From the NCBI GenBank assembly GCA_025355035.1, contig JANXLS010001067.1, positions 1 to 11,476 of the forward strand: a stretch of DNA of 11,476 nucleotides, given 5' to 3'. The notes under the pieces are model-generated. The model was not told the origin of the DNA. It searched no databases and was given only the letters and a program-made list of their open reading frames with translations. Below are positions 1 to 7,862 of the stretch, one piece after another. The position numbers and the translations under genes were made by a program. Source of the DNA: Planctomycetota bacterium. Its GTDB lineage: Bacteria; Planctomycetota; SZUA-567; H5-PLA8. Each line of letters begins with the position of its first letter. Within the stretch, counting starts at the first letter, position 1.

Positions 1-3000
1 GATTGGCTCCACGCCGCTCGCCGTCACGTTTCCTATCCGGCGAAGAACATCCCGACCGCTTCCGGCAAGACTGAACAGTACGCATCCTTCAGCCGTTCAC
101 TTGGCAATTCCGCCGGTGACAAATCATCGAGCGACCGCTTCAGTCTGGATATTGCCGATACCTCCGGCCGCATCAACGTCAACGCCGGCGACAACCTCGG
201 CGTCCTCCTCGACAACTTGTGCCGCGTCATCGGACCGCCGCTGGTCGCCGCCAATCTCGACGCCCTCCAGCCGCGCCGCTGGGCGTTGGAAGGCGCACCG
301 AAGAATTTCTATGACAACTCGTATAACAAAGACGACAACGACGCGCACTTGGACCTGTACTCGCGCTTGGATTCAAGCAAGCACCAGCTCGCCGGTCCCG
401 ATGGCAGCGCTCTTTATGGCGACGGATACGCCATTGCCGCCTTCCGCGGACGCAACGGCAAGTTTGCTCGACTCGAAGACGTGCGCCTCGCTGTTTCAAC
501 GGTGTTCCATCCCAACCATCCGGAATTGGAAGAACTTGAACGCAGCGTGAAGTTCAATGCCCTGCGCGAATTCATCACCATCGACTCCTGGGTCGATACG
601 ACCACGGTCTGCGTCGGCAAGTTTGAATTCGCCGAGAGCTACCGCTGCATCGATCGCGACAAGAGCTGGATCGCGTCCGTCGATATCGATACCGGCAAAA
701 ACAAGGAAGACGGCCTGAACGAACGCGGCAGTCTCGTTGGTTGTTACCTCTCGATCATCAACGGTCACGGGGCCGGGCAATTACGCCGCATCAAGAAAAA
801 TGGCATCGATTGGCTGGAAACCGACGAGCCATTCGCGATTCCGCCGGGACCCACCAGTTCCTACATGATCATCAGCCGCGAAGATTGTAAACTGGACAAT
901 TCCGACTCCAAGAAAGTGTATCCGGATATCGATCTAAAAGGCAACATTACGCTAACCGCAGACGGTCATTTGACCGACGATCAGAATATCGATTACAAAC
1001 ACCGCCCGTTGTGCATTCATCGCGCGCCGATCAACATCAACACTGCCTCCGATAAGGTGTTGATCGCCATGTTCATGGGCATCAACGTCCAGCACGGGAC
1101 GCCACTGGCCATCGGAACCGACGCCGATGAACGAAAAATCACCGATCGCAAGAACCCATCAACGTCTTGGATTCAGGAAGACACTTTGAAGCTGTTCTCC
1201 TCGTTGCCCACACAAACCGGTTTGAAACGCATCCCTCAAAATTCCGGCAAGCCCATGTTGAATTGCAGAGATCCATGGACCGATAGTGCCAACTTCGGCT
1301 ACATCAACAATTACGGCTCGCTGACGCCTCCCAACTTTCTTGCCGGTGGCGGAACCTGCAACGAAGCGCATCAACTCGCCTATCGTGTCATCATGGCCCG
1401 ACAGCCCCAACAGGATCCCGTCACAGGATTGCCAAAAAAGAACGATTTCGACCCGAACGTCAAATCGTTCAAAGCGCCGCGCGGACCCTTCAAGAGCTGG
1501 GACGATTTCTTCTTCCGCGTCGTACAGCCGTGGGACGATGATCGTATCAACTACGGCCCGACCGACGCGCTTGGCAATCCCGTGCGCATTTCCCTCGCGC
1601 CGATGATCATGGCTCATTTCAATTCGAACACCGACATTTTGAAATTCAATCCCAACATCGAATGGATCGACCGCTGGGGCCGCAATTTCACGAGCATGGA
1701 ACCGGTCATCACCGGCAAAGGCTTCAACGGCACCGGCCCAATGATGCCCGGGAATAGCCTGCCTGAAATCGTCACGGGATTGTCCGCCGGACCCATTCCG
1801 GCCGGTTCTGCCGACAAACCCGATCCTGAAGTCCTGGCCAAAGGTCACGGAGCCGTGAGCAATGCATCACCCATTGAAGATCACAAATTCTATTACATTC
1901 GTAATGTGCGCTACAAGTTCGACGAAATGATCGACAAGTCTGACATGAATCGCTCCACGACCGAATTCACCATGGACGCCGGTGGCATGTACGAAATCCA
2001 TTCCGTCGGCCAAGTCGTCCTCGGCGGTGAAGTCCGCTCCGAACGCAAGCTCGAAGCCTTGGTGCAAGTCTACGACGTGTGGCGAGAATCAACCCAGCGG
2101 CAGTTCGTCGAAGGAACCTTCTCGACCGCCAACCGCAAGAACCTCAACGGTGCCAACAAATCCGGCTTGACCGACGCTGGAAAAATCACACGCGACGCAA
2201 CGAATGGTTTCAACGGCAAACTGGAATACAAATCGTTGGACACGCTGCCGGAACCGCTCGTGCCGCTGAAGTACCGTTTCCAAAACCCCAATCCGTATGG
2301 CGGAGCGATGGTCGAGTATGTCGACAACGACCCCCGAGACGCCGTGGGGAACACACGCCAACCCTGGAGCAGTATCGGTGGCGGCGACAAGTACACCATC
2401 CCCGACGTGATCGCCAACAAGATTCTCCCTGCGGGCTTCGATGGGCAACTGGTGCTGGCGTCCAATACGTTGGTTTTCGATCCGGGAAATGACAACTCCG
2501 GCCCCTCGTATGACGGCATTCCGACCAAGAAGCGAGCCGGTGGCGATGGCAGTGCCAGTGCTCCGGGAAATCACGACGACACATTTCTGGCCAGCTTTAA
2601 CGGCGACTTGGATACCGACACCTGCCTCGGCAATGGTCGCGAACAGGCCAAAACACCGCAGAACTGCCAGTATCGAGTCTGCGATACCATCAGTCTTCTG
2701 GGGCTGTTGAACGATCACGAAATCGACTTGGACAGTGATTCCGTCGAAGACATCAACGTCGTCGGTGGCAATCCCAAAATGACAACGCTGGTTTCAAACG
2801 GCAATGGAACGGCAACGCTCAAGACCGTAACCGCGTCAAAAATCAACCCGATCTTCCTGTTGAATTTCAGCGCCGGCAATTCGTCCGCTTCTTTGAACGC
2901 CTTCCCAAAGAACCCTCAGGCGATGCGCTACGAATACTGCATGAGCTGCCGCGTCGGGGATTTGCGTCCCGACGGCGTGTATCTCGGGGCCCTCGGTGTT

Positions 3001-5691
3001 TCATGTAAAGACGCGACTCTGAAATACGCCATTGGCCAGGGACAGGTTGGCAACAACGATTCCAAGGTCGCTGCAGTGGGTCACGGTCTGTTGATTCAGA
3101 TGAACACAGGCAATTATGTGCCGCCCACGAATCAGCACGTCGGAAATATCTCCCGTGGCGGCGGCGCGTCGCAGGCAAACGCCGGCGGATCTGGCATGGA
3201 ATGCAAGTGGATCCTGCCGTTCGTCGGAGGCGGAGCCAACAGCGGATTTAACTATCTCCCGGGGCACAACAACGGTTGCACCGTCTCCATGTGGGTGAAA
3301 TCAACATGGGACATCATGGACAATCAGGAACATGAATTCTTCAACGGTAGTTCCAATGGCAGCGGTTCTGGCGCGCGGTGTGCCAAACTCTGCAAACAGG
3401 GTTTCGTTCGTCGCGTCGTCGATCCCTCGACCAACGATCCGAAGAATCCATTCTGGGACGGTGCAGAATTCTATAACAGCACGTTTTGGACCGGGCTCGA
3501 AGACTATTACGACAACGGCGCATTCGTCGGTCTACACGGAGGTCAGGCCAATCTCCCGGCCGCAAACCTGTCAACTAAGGCCAAGAATCAATCCGCTGAA
3601 ACGCCCAGTTATTATGTTCAGCCTTTCCGCTGGGCGTACCTTGGCGAAGTCCACAAAATGGGCAAGACAGTGCCCAAGAGCGGCGACATGAAAGGCGTGA
3701 CCGAAAAGCAAGGTGGACACGGTCTGGTGTCTCTCGGTATCGTTTATGGCCCTGCGGTACAAGGCGAATATTACGATGATTTCTACGTCTGGGAAAGCTT
3801 TGACGGCGCATCAGGCGGTGGCAGCGGCCAGAAGTTCGTGGGTATGGACTTCATCGAAACGTTCGGCTTCTGGGAGAAAAACCTCGGTTACTCCACGGAC
3901 GGAACGACGCCAGGCGACAACGGAAAGGCCCAATTGGCGGTCGATTCAGTTGCCCGAAACATTCTCCGTCCCTTCATCAGCACGGCCCGTTTCCCGGAAG
4001 GGAAGAAATTTAGAACGGACAACATGAGTGTCATCAGCACCATGTACCCTTATCTTTACGGCGTCACGCTCAACCCATACACGTCGAATCAAGATGGCAA
4101 GCAGCCCTATGGTGTACCACCGCCAACCGCTTTGGTCGGTGTAAACGGTGTCTTTAACGGAGTGGTCGATATCGGTATCTCCGGGCCGGCGATGGCAAAT
4201 GGCATCGTTTGGCTGGGTTCCGAAAAGGTTGGCACAGATCCTAAGCAGATTCGCGGTTGGATGAAGAATGTAAACAAGGCCAACACGGACCTCGATTGCC
4301 AGCCGGCAGCCTATCGATGGGCACAATCCAATAACAAGGAACGTTCGCTCGAAGCCTGTTTCTCGATCAACAACACGAATCAGGGCTTCGCGCCGTTCTA
4401 TGTTCCGCCGCCGCCGCCGCCACCACCCCCGCGCCCAGTCGGTCCGCCATACCCCTACTACCCGCCGGGCCCGGGTGTTCCGCGTCCGCCGCCGCCGCCG
4501 CCGCCGATTCCGCGCCCGGGTCGACCCCGTTCCGTTCCGGGTGGTGCACACAAAAAGGCCGAGGATGACCCTATTCCCGAACCTTCGACAACAGTAGATG
4601 AAGTGGGAGCCATCGATGCACCGCCTTTGTCCTGCATCAACGAAGAAAAGGACAAGGCCAACTTCACGGTGATCGGAAACGGCGCAACCACTCCGCCCCT
4701 GAATGTGGACGGCGGAGTCAAAGGCGCACCCGTTCCTGCTCCAGCTCCCGTCGCTGCACCTCAACCCGTTCCCGACGGTGGCACGACTGGGCGCGGTACG
4801 ACCTTTACGCACATTTACAAGCTGCAGCCGTGCGATACGACAATGTGTGTCATTGATGAATTGCGAATCTCGAAGAAGGCTTGGAGCACCCTCGAAATTC
4901 AGGACGAAATGACGTTGAGCCGTTATTACCTCCCGAAGGACACGTCCAGGGGTTCCACGCATTTGCCGAGGTTCGTTTCGCAGTCCTTGATCCAGTCGCT
5001 CGAAGGCACCACTGTCAAGAGCGATGATAAAGTTGCGATCGCCCGGGTCAGTTGGAACGTCTTCACACCGCGTTTCATGCACGAATACAAAGTGCCCGAT
5101 CAGTACCAGCGCAATGAAGTCGTGCACGGCGTCAAAACGAAGACGTTCTTCCGAGGTCCCTTTGACTACTCGCAGTACAATTGGGACATCAACGCCGACG
5201 CCGGTAACGGTTGGAAGCACGCCAGCGTCAATCCGCGCAACCCGTACCTCTGTGTCGATCGTGTGCCGCCAGCATTCGGTACGCAGTCGCCTTGGAGCCG
5301 GGGCGTCACAGTGGATTTGATCGAGCTCCCCGTCAGCTCGTCGGCCAGCTCCGCTCAACAAGGTTTTACGATACAGGCAATTCAGGGTTACGTGATGGAT
5401 CGCATCACCAACGTTCCCGCCAAGGTCACGACGTTCGCCGATCCGGAAGCGGAAAATTGCTACATCAATCCGGGCAATCCGGGGCAGCGGCGATTGGTCA
5501 AAGCCGGCGAATTGCACTACCGCGTCACATTCGAGTACCCGGTGGATCAAAAACGTATTGATCCGAAAGCGAAACTCGATACGGTGGATCCGAACACGCA
5601 GTATTTACTCGATACGCCCGTTTTCGACGACATCTCGATCGTCTACATTCAAGCGCCGAAGATTCTGTACTTTAAGGAGGCAGTCGAATGA
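1..5691 (+). CDS. Giant GspK-like pseudopilin with LamG-like region (5' partial)
   Basis: The frame is open from base 1 to TGA at 5689-5691, giving 1,896 visible residues; the true start and any prepilin leader lie left of the window. Numbering is from the first visible codon. Residues about 50-62 (DIADTSGRINVNA) and 342-351 (APININTASD) match the two hallmark segments of type II secretion minor pseudopilin GspK. Between them, around 241-264, is a module with the pattern NGHGAGQLRRI. Residues 681-700 (ERKLEALVQVYDVWRESTQR) resemble the end of the pseudopilin-type part. A LamG/concanavalin-like region seems to run from about 860 (DTFLASFNGDL) through 1093-1100 (CTVSMWVK) to 1616-1624 (CVIDELRIS), interrupted by long insertions and a polyproline stretch at 1469-1502. 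Many cysteines suggest an extracytoplasmic, disulphide-bonded protein. It is far longer than ordinary GspK (about 300 residues). Family assignment is by motif recognition; a role in pilus or secretin assembly or surface display is inference. Confidence 0.8.
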   Translation, partial: DWLHAARRHVSYPAKNIPTASGKTEQYASFSRSLGNSAGDKSSSDRFSLDIADTSGRINVNAGDNLGVLLDNLCRVIGPPLVAANLDALQPRRWALEGAPKNFYDNSYNKDDNDAHLDLYSRLDSSKHQLAGPDGSALYGDGYAIAAFRGRNGKFARLEDVRLAVSTVFHPNHPELEELERSVKFNALREFITIDSWVDTTTVCVGKFEFAESYRCIDRDKSWIASVDIDTGKNKEDGLNERGSLVGCYLSIINGHGAGQLRRIKKNGIDWLETDEPFAIPPGPTSSYMIISREDCKLDNSDSKKVYPDIDLKGNITLTADGHLTDDQNIDYKHRPLCIHRAPININTASDKVLIAMFMGINVQHGTPLAIGTDADERKITDRKNPSTSWIQEDTLKLFSSLPTQTGLKRIPQNSGKPMLNCRDPWTDSANFGYINNYGSLTPPNFLAGGGTCNEAHQLAYRVIMARQPQQDPVTGLPKKNDFDPNVKSFKAPRGPFKSWDDFFFRVVQPWDDDRINYGPTDALGNPVRISLAPMIMAHFNSNTDILKFNPNIEWIDRWGRNFTSMEPVITGKGFNGTGPMMPGNSLPEIVTGLSAGPIPAGSADKPDPEVLAKGHGAVSNASPIEDHKFYYIRNVRYKFDEMIDKSDMNRSTTEFTMDAGGMYEIHSVGQVVLGGEVRSERKLEALVQVYDVWRESTQRQFVEGTFSTANRKNLNGANKSGLTDAGKITRDATNGFNGKLEYKSLDTLPEPLVPLKYRFQNPNPYGGAMVEYVDNDPRDAVGNTRQPWSSIGGGDKYTIPDVIANKILPAGFDGQLVLASNTLVFDPGNDNSGPSYDGIPTKKRAGGDGSASAPGNHDDTFLASFNGDLDTDTCLGNGREQAKTPQNCQYRVCDTISLLGLLNDHEIDLDSDSVEDINVVGGNPKMTTLVSNGNGTATLKTVTASKINPIFLLNFSAGNSSASLNAFPKNPQAMRYEYCMSCRVGDLRPDGVYLGALGVSCKDATLKYAIGQGQVGNNDSKVAAVGHGLLIQMNTGNYVPPTNQHVGNISRGGGASQANAGGSGMECKWILPFVGGGANSGFNYLPGHNNGCTVSMWVKSTWDIMDNQEHEFFNGSSNGSGSGARCAKLCKQGFVRRVVDPSTNDPKNPFWDGAEFYNSTFWTGLEDYYDNGAFVGLHGGQANLPAANLSTKAKNQSAETPSYYVQPFRWAYLGEVHKMGKTVPKSGDMKGVTEKQGGHGLVSLGIVYGPAVQGEYYDDFYVWESFDGASGGGSGQKFVGMDFIETFGFWEKNLGYSTDGTTPGDNGKAQLAVDSVARNILRPFISTARFPEGKKFRTDNMSVISTMYPYLYGVTLNPYTSNQDGKQPYGVPPPTALVGVNGVFNGVVDIGISGPAMANGIVWLGSEKVGTDPKQIRGWMKNVNKANTDLDCQPAAYRWAQSNNKERSLEACFSINNTNQGFAPFYVPPPPPPPPPRPVGPPYPYYPPGPGVPRPPPPPPPIPRPGRPRSVPGGAHKKAEDDPIPEPSTTVDEVGAIDAPPLSCINEEKDKANFTVIGNGATTPPLNVDGGVKGAPVPAPAPVAAPQPVPDGGTTGRGTTFTHIYKLQPCDTTMCVIDELRISKKAWSTLEIQDEMTLSRYYLPKDTSRGSTHLPRFVSQSLIQSLEGTTVKSDDKVAIARVSWNVFTPRFMHEYKVPDQYQRNEVVHGVKTKTFFRGPFDYSQYNWDINADAGNGWKHASVNPRNPYLCVDRVPPAFGTQSPWSRGVTVDLIELPVSSSASSAQQGFTIQAIQGYVMDRITNVPAKVTTFADPEAENCYINPGNPGQRRLVKAGELHYRVTFEYPVDQKRIDPKAKLDTVDPNTQYLLDTPVFDDISIVYIQAPKILYFKEAVE
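4402..4509 (+). repeat. CCG-rich tract encoding two polyproline runs
   Basis: Tandem CCG/CCA/CCC codons inside the giant gene encode nine consecutive prolines (visible residues 1469-1477) and, after a Pro/Gly/Tyr-rich spacer, seven more (1496-1502). The two DNA runs are near-pure triplet repeats, so slippage would change length by whole codons without shifting the frame. Runs of this kind form stiff extended linkers and normally need elongation factor P for efficient translation. The tract lies within the LamG-like region, so it probably separates two structural parts of the protein. Confidence 0.9.
5674..5680 (+). promoter_or_regulatory. Strong Shine-Dalgarno AAGGAGG for the coupled small gene
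   Basis: AAGGAGG lies inside the last codons of the giant gene, seven bases before the ATG at 5688. That ATG overlaps the upstream stop codon as ATGA (5688-5691). The full-length match and ideal spacing fix the start of the downstream gene and point to translational coupling of the two proteins. Confidence 0.88.
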
Positions 5692-6167
5692 TTTTGAATC
5701 CAAACACAATCGGAGCGCTTGAACCCAGGCGCTCCACGTTGTTCGGCGCAGTTGCTGTGCTCGCTCTTTTGGCGATCTGTCTCGTCGGTTCGGTACGCGC
5801 CGAAGACGCTGCCCCCAAAACCGATCCCGCGCCAGCCGCTGATGGCGATAAGCCGGAGACAGCACCGCCAGCCGGCAAACCCGGGCGAGAAATGCCCAAT
5901 CCAACGGTCGTCGTCACGATGTCCGGCAAGTTGGAAAAATTGACCAAGGCTGAAGTCGATAAACTGGGCGACCCGTCAATTCTCGCGAAGTTCGTCGTCG
6001 GTAAAGACGAAAATCTCTACGTCAAAGCATTCAACGACGGCATCAAAGCAGAGGTTCTCGAAAACATCGACACGGATTGTACGATGAAGGGCAAGATCCT
6101 TGGCGAGGGTCAATTCTTTGTCGTCCGCGACATCGTCCGAGCCGGTCCCGAAAATGCCTACACGTGA
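5688..6167 (+). CDS. Small exported protein of unknown function
   Basis: The product is 159 residues. The start is fixed by AAGGAGG at 5674-5680 and the ATGA overlap with the giant gene. The N-terminus has two arginines (14-15), a hydrophobic stretch at about 18-34 and a likely signal peptidase I site after SVRA (residue 38). A low-complexity Pro/Ala/Lys/Asp stretch follows (39-70). The remaining about 90 residues form a compact domain with beta-rich spacing: VVVTMSGKLEKL at 73-84, AKFVVGKDENLYVKAF at 100-115 and an end like GQFFVVRDIVRAG at 141-153. This pattern is faintly like an OB-fold, but I do not recognise a family and give no function. Overlap with the upstream gene suggests an accessory or partner of the giant pseudopilin-like protein (inference). 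It is the last gene before a terminator. Confidence 0.85.
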   Translation: MILNPNTIGALEPRRSTLFGAVAVLALLAICLVGSVRAEDAAPKTDPAPAADGDKPETAPPAGKPGREMPNPTVVVTMSGKLEKLTKAEVDKLGDPSILAKFVVGKDENLYVKAFNDGIKAEVLENIDTDCTMKGKILGEGQFFVVRDIVRAGPENAYT

Positions 6168-6216
6168 CGAAAAGGCGGGTTGTTCTAAACAGTCTCTCAC
6201 TTACTGCATTCAGATG

Positions 6217-6244
6217 AAAAAGCCGCTATAATCAGCGGCTTTTT
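6217..6244. terminator. Bidirectional intrinsic terminator between convergent genes
   Basis: A perfect 11-bp stem, AAAAAGCCGCT (6217-6227) and AGCGGCTTTTT (6234-6244), encloses a six-base loop (ATAATC). The A-tract on one side and T-tract on the other let it work on both strands. It ends the plus-strand giant/small-protein operon (stop at 6167) and lies four bases past the stop of the minus-strand amidase gene (6249). Confidence 0.92.
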
Positions 6245-6248
6245 CGTT

Positions 6249-7052
6249 TCAACGTCGATCGCTCATGACCGCTTCGCGCAGCGCCTGAACATTCAGATTC
6301 TTTCCTGGGCAGGCCGTCGTCCCGCCCTGCCGAATCTGGCAATGCCCGACGATGTTCGAGGGCTGGATTCCGTACTTCGCGCTCAATCGTTTCACCAGAT
6401 CGACGAGCGCTCGCCATTGCGCCGGCGTCGGTTCCTGTGCGTCGAAATTCCCCACCAAACAAATGCCGATACCAAATTCGTTGTGCTCCGCCGAATGCGC
6501 GTGCGCGCCCGTTTGCTGCCCGTACCAGCGCGGCCCCGGCGCGATCTTCCCATCGCCCTGCCCCTTGCCGTTGCCGATTACAAAATGATACCCCAGACTT
6601 TGCCACCCGCGAACTTCGCGATGGTACGCGTCAAAACTCTGCGCGCTCCCGCTCGTCCCAGCGGAGTGATGCACGACAATATATCTCCAGCGCCGCGGCG
6701 CAGCCTTCGGGTCCGTTGCGGTCGATTCCTCTTCAAACTCCGGCAATTCAGGAGCTGCCGACGACGGAAAAAGGTTGCCCAACGAAAGCTCGCGCCGTCC
6801 ATTCTTGTAAGGAAAAAGCCACATCGCAGAGACGACAACTGCGGCAAGAAGCAGCATCCCCAAGGCAATTGCAAGGGGCTTGCGAAAACGCTTTGGAATT
6901 TTTTTCCAGGAGATTTTCGACCGGCCACGCCGGGCTTTGAACGCATGTCGAAACGTTTCGCGCCGCCGCGATTCGATCGGCGTCCCAGCCGCGTCCGTGA
7001 GTGTTTCAAAGGGGTCCGGATTGGTGTAAAAGAAGTCCGTTAGCCAGTTCAT
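6249..7052 (-). CDS. Membrane-anchored N-acetylmuramoyl-L-alanine amidase (PGRP/Amidase_2 fold)
   Basis: The product is 267 residues. Residues 1-58 are polar and basic (cytoplasmic), 60-80 form one transmembrane helix, 85-122 a linker, and 123-262 an Amidase_2/PGRP domain outside the membrane. By comparison with T7 lysozyme the zinc ligands are H128 (in VVHHSAG), H237 (in VGHCQI) and C248 (in TACPG), and the catalytic tyrosine is Y155 (in LGYHFVIG). The position of the T7 catalytic lysine is T246, as in many eukaryotic-type PGRPs. All these residues are present, so hydrolysis of the MurNAc-L-Ala amide bond in peptidoglycan is likely. Orientation with basic residues before the helix suggests an N-in, C-out anchor, so it is a tethered remodelling or recycling enzyme rather than a freely secreted lysin. 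A weak AAGGGG lies only four bases before the ATG. It is a single gene, convergent with the pseudopilin operon and divergent from smpB. Confidence 0.9.
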   Translation of the reverse strand: MNWLTDFFYTNPDPFETLTDAAGTPIESRRRETFRHAFKARRGRSKISWKKIPKRFRKPLAIALGMLLLAAVVVSAMWLFPYKNGRRELSLGNLFPSSAAPELPEFEEESTATDPKAAPRRWRYIVVHHSAGTSGSAQSFDAYHREVRGWQSLGYHFVIGNGKGQGDGKIAPGPRWYGQQTGAHAHSAEHNEFGIGICLVGNFDAQEPTPAQWRALVDLVKRLSAKYGIQPSNIVGHCQIRQGGTTACPGKNLNVQALREAVMSDRR

Positions 7053-7169
7053 GCAGCCCCTTGACGTGGTCGGCGACGCGGTCGGCGAGGGCTTCGAAAA
7101 GACTCGCGATTGTCCTGTTTATCGGCAAAAGGAACGAGAGCCTTGCGAAGATTCTGGTAAATTAAGCGC
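7053..7169. promoter_or_regulatory. Divergent promoter region between amidase and smpB
   Basis: These 117 bp separate two outward-facing genes and must hold their promoters if each has its own. On the plus strand TGGTAAATT (7155-7163) fits an extended -10 element and ends six bases before the smpB ATG; no convincing -35 is seen. A nine-base direct repeat GGTCGGCGA occurs at 7068-7076 and 7080-7088 (period 12), close to the amidase start. No operator family is recognised. Confidence 0.4.
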
Positions 7170-7661
7170 ATGAAGAAAGATGAGAAAACGGTTGAGAAAA
7201 AACCGTACAAGAAAGTCATCGCCAACAACCCGCGTGCCCGCTTCGACTACATCATCGAGGACACGTTCGAAGCCGGCATCGTCCTCGCCGGCAGCGAAGT
7301 CAAGAGCCTGCGCACGCGCAACCTCAGCTTCGCCGACTGCTACGCCCGTGTCTACGATGATGAATGCTGGCTCATCGGCCTGCAAATCAGCACCTACGAC
7401 AAAACCCACGTCCAGGTCCCCGAACCCGTGCGCCAGCGCAAACTCCTGCTTTCGCGCCGCGAAATCGACAAACTCCGCGGCCGCTCCGAAAAATCCGGCA
7501 TGACCGTCGTCCCTCTGCAAATGTATTTCAGCGGCCCGTGGGTCAAAGTCCTGTTGGGATTGGGCAAAGGCAAATCCTTCGCCGATCGCCGATCGTCTTT
7601 GAAAGACAAAGAAGTCCGCCGCGACATCGATCGCACCCTCCGCTCCAAGCGCGCCAAGTAG
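7170..7661 (+). CDS. smpB: SsrA-binding protein SmpB
   Basis: SmpB binds tmRNA (SsrA) and delivers it to stalled ribosomes for trans-translation, rescuing the ribosome and tagging the unfinished protein. The 163-residue product has family length and its landmarks in order: VIANNPRARFDYIIEDTFEAG (16-36, core start), GSEVKSLR (41-48), WLIGLQIS (67-74), RQRKLLLSRREI (88-99), VVPLQMYF (113-120), VKVLLGLGKGK (125-135) and a basic C-terminal tail. The usual DKR that opens the tail is DRR here (139-141), and the common NHDP before RKLLL is altered to VPEP. The ATG at 7170 is the first possible start because an in-frame TAA lies at 7158-7160. No Shine-Dalgarno precedes it, so leaderless initiation is possible. 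No tmRNA gene was recognised nearby. Confidence 0.97.
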   Translation: MKKDEKTVEKKPYKKVIANNPRARFDYIIEDTFEAGIVLAGSEVKSLRTRNLSFADCYARVYDDECWLIGLQISTYDKTHVQVPEPVRQRKLLLSRREIDKLRGRSEKSGMTVVPLQMYFSGPWVKVLLGLGKGKSFADRRSSLKDKEVRRDIDRTLRSKRAK

Positions 7662-7862
7662 AGTCCCCTCCGTTCGGCTCCTTCGCGCCAATGGGCAAGG
7701 TTGCTCCCAAAAAGCTCATCGGATTTCCGTTCCAATTCCCCGCATTGCCGGTATCATTTTCCCGAAATTACCGATAATCCTTTGAAGCGAAGGTACGTCG
7801 GTTCGTCTGATAACCGGCTCCTTTTACATGTTCGATTTGACCCGGCGCAAGGTGCTCGCAAC
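7662..7862. other. Gap between smpB and TonB-like gene, probable leader
   Basis: The reading frame of the TonB-like gene is open here from an ATG at 7701, but the codons are unlike those downstream (mixed third bases and rare AGG, CGA and TTA), so I treat it as non-coding. A -10-like GATAAT at 7773-7778 has no matching -35. A small CGGTA/TACCG pair (7749-7753 and 7769-7773) flanks a 15-base loop. No terminator for smpB was found. Confidence 0.4.
7849..7854 (+). promoter_or_regulatory. Shine-Dalgarno AAGGTG supporting the TTG start
   Basis: AAGGTG differs by one base from AAGGAG and stands eight bases before the TTG at 7863. Neither the ATG at 7701 nor the ATG at 7920 has an equally good site, so this helps place the start of the TonB-like protein just before its membrane helix. 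Confidence 0.55.

Noticed and set aside
1159..1848. 229-residue minus-strand open frame
   Set aside because: Shadow of the GspK-like coding frame with no start signal or recognisable domain.
3946..5550. 534-residue minus-strand open frame within the giant gene
   Set aside because: It is antisense to a clearly coding frame with recognisable motifs; its product is Arg/Val/Asp-rich without family features, and the open frame follows from codon bias of the sense strand.
7119..7691. 190-residue minus-strand frame opposite smpB
   Set aside because: smpB on the plus strand is unambiguous; this is its antisense shadow.
7693..7708. GGGCAA/TTGCTCCC hairpin after smpB as a terminator
   Set aside because: The stem has a bulge and is followed by A residues rather than a T-tract.
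7749..7778. CGGTA/TACCG pair and GATAAT as an operator and promoter for the TonB-like gene
   Set aside because: The stem is only 5 bp with a 15-base loop and there is no -35 at the right distance; noted only as a weak possibility in the gap entry.
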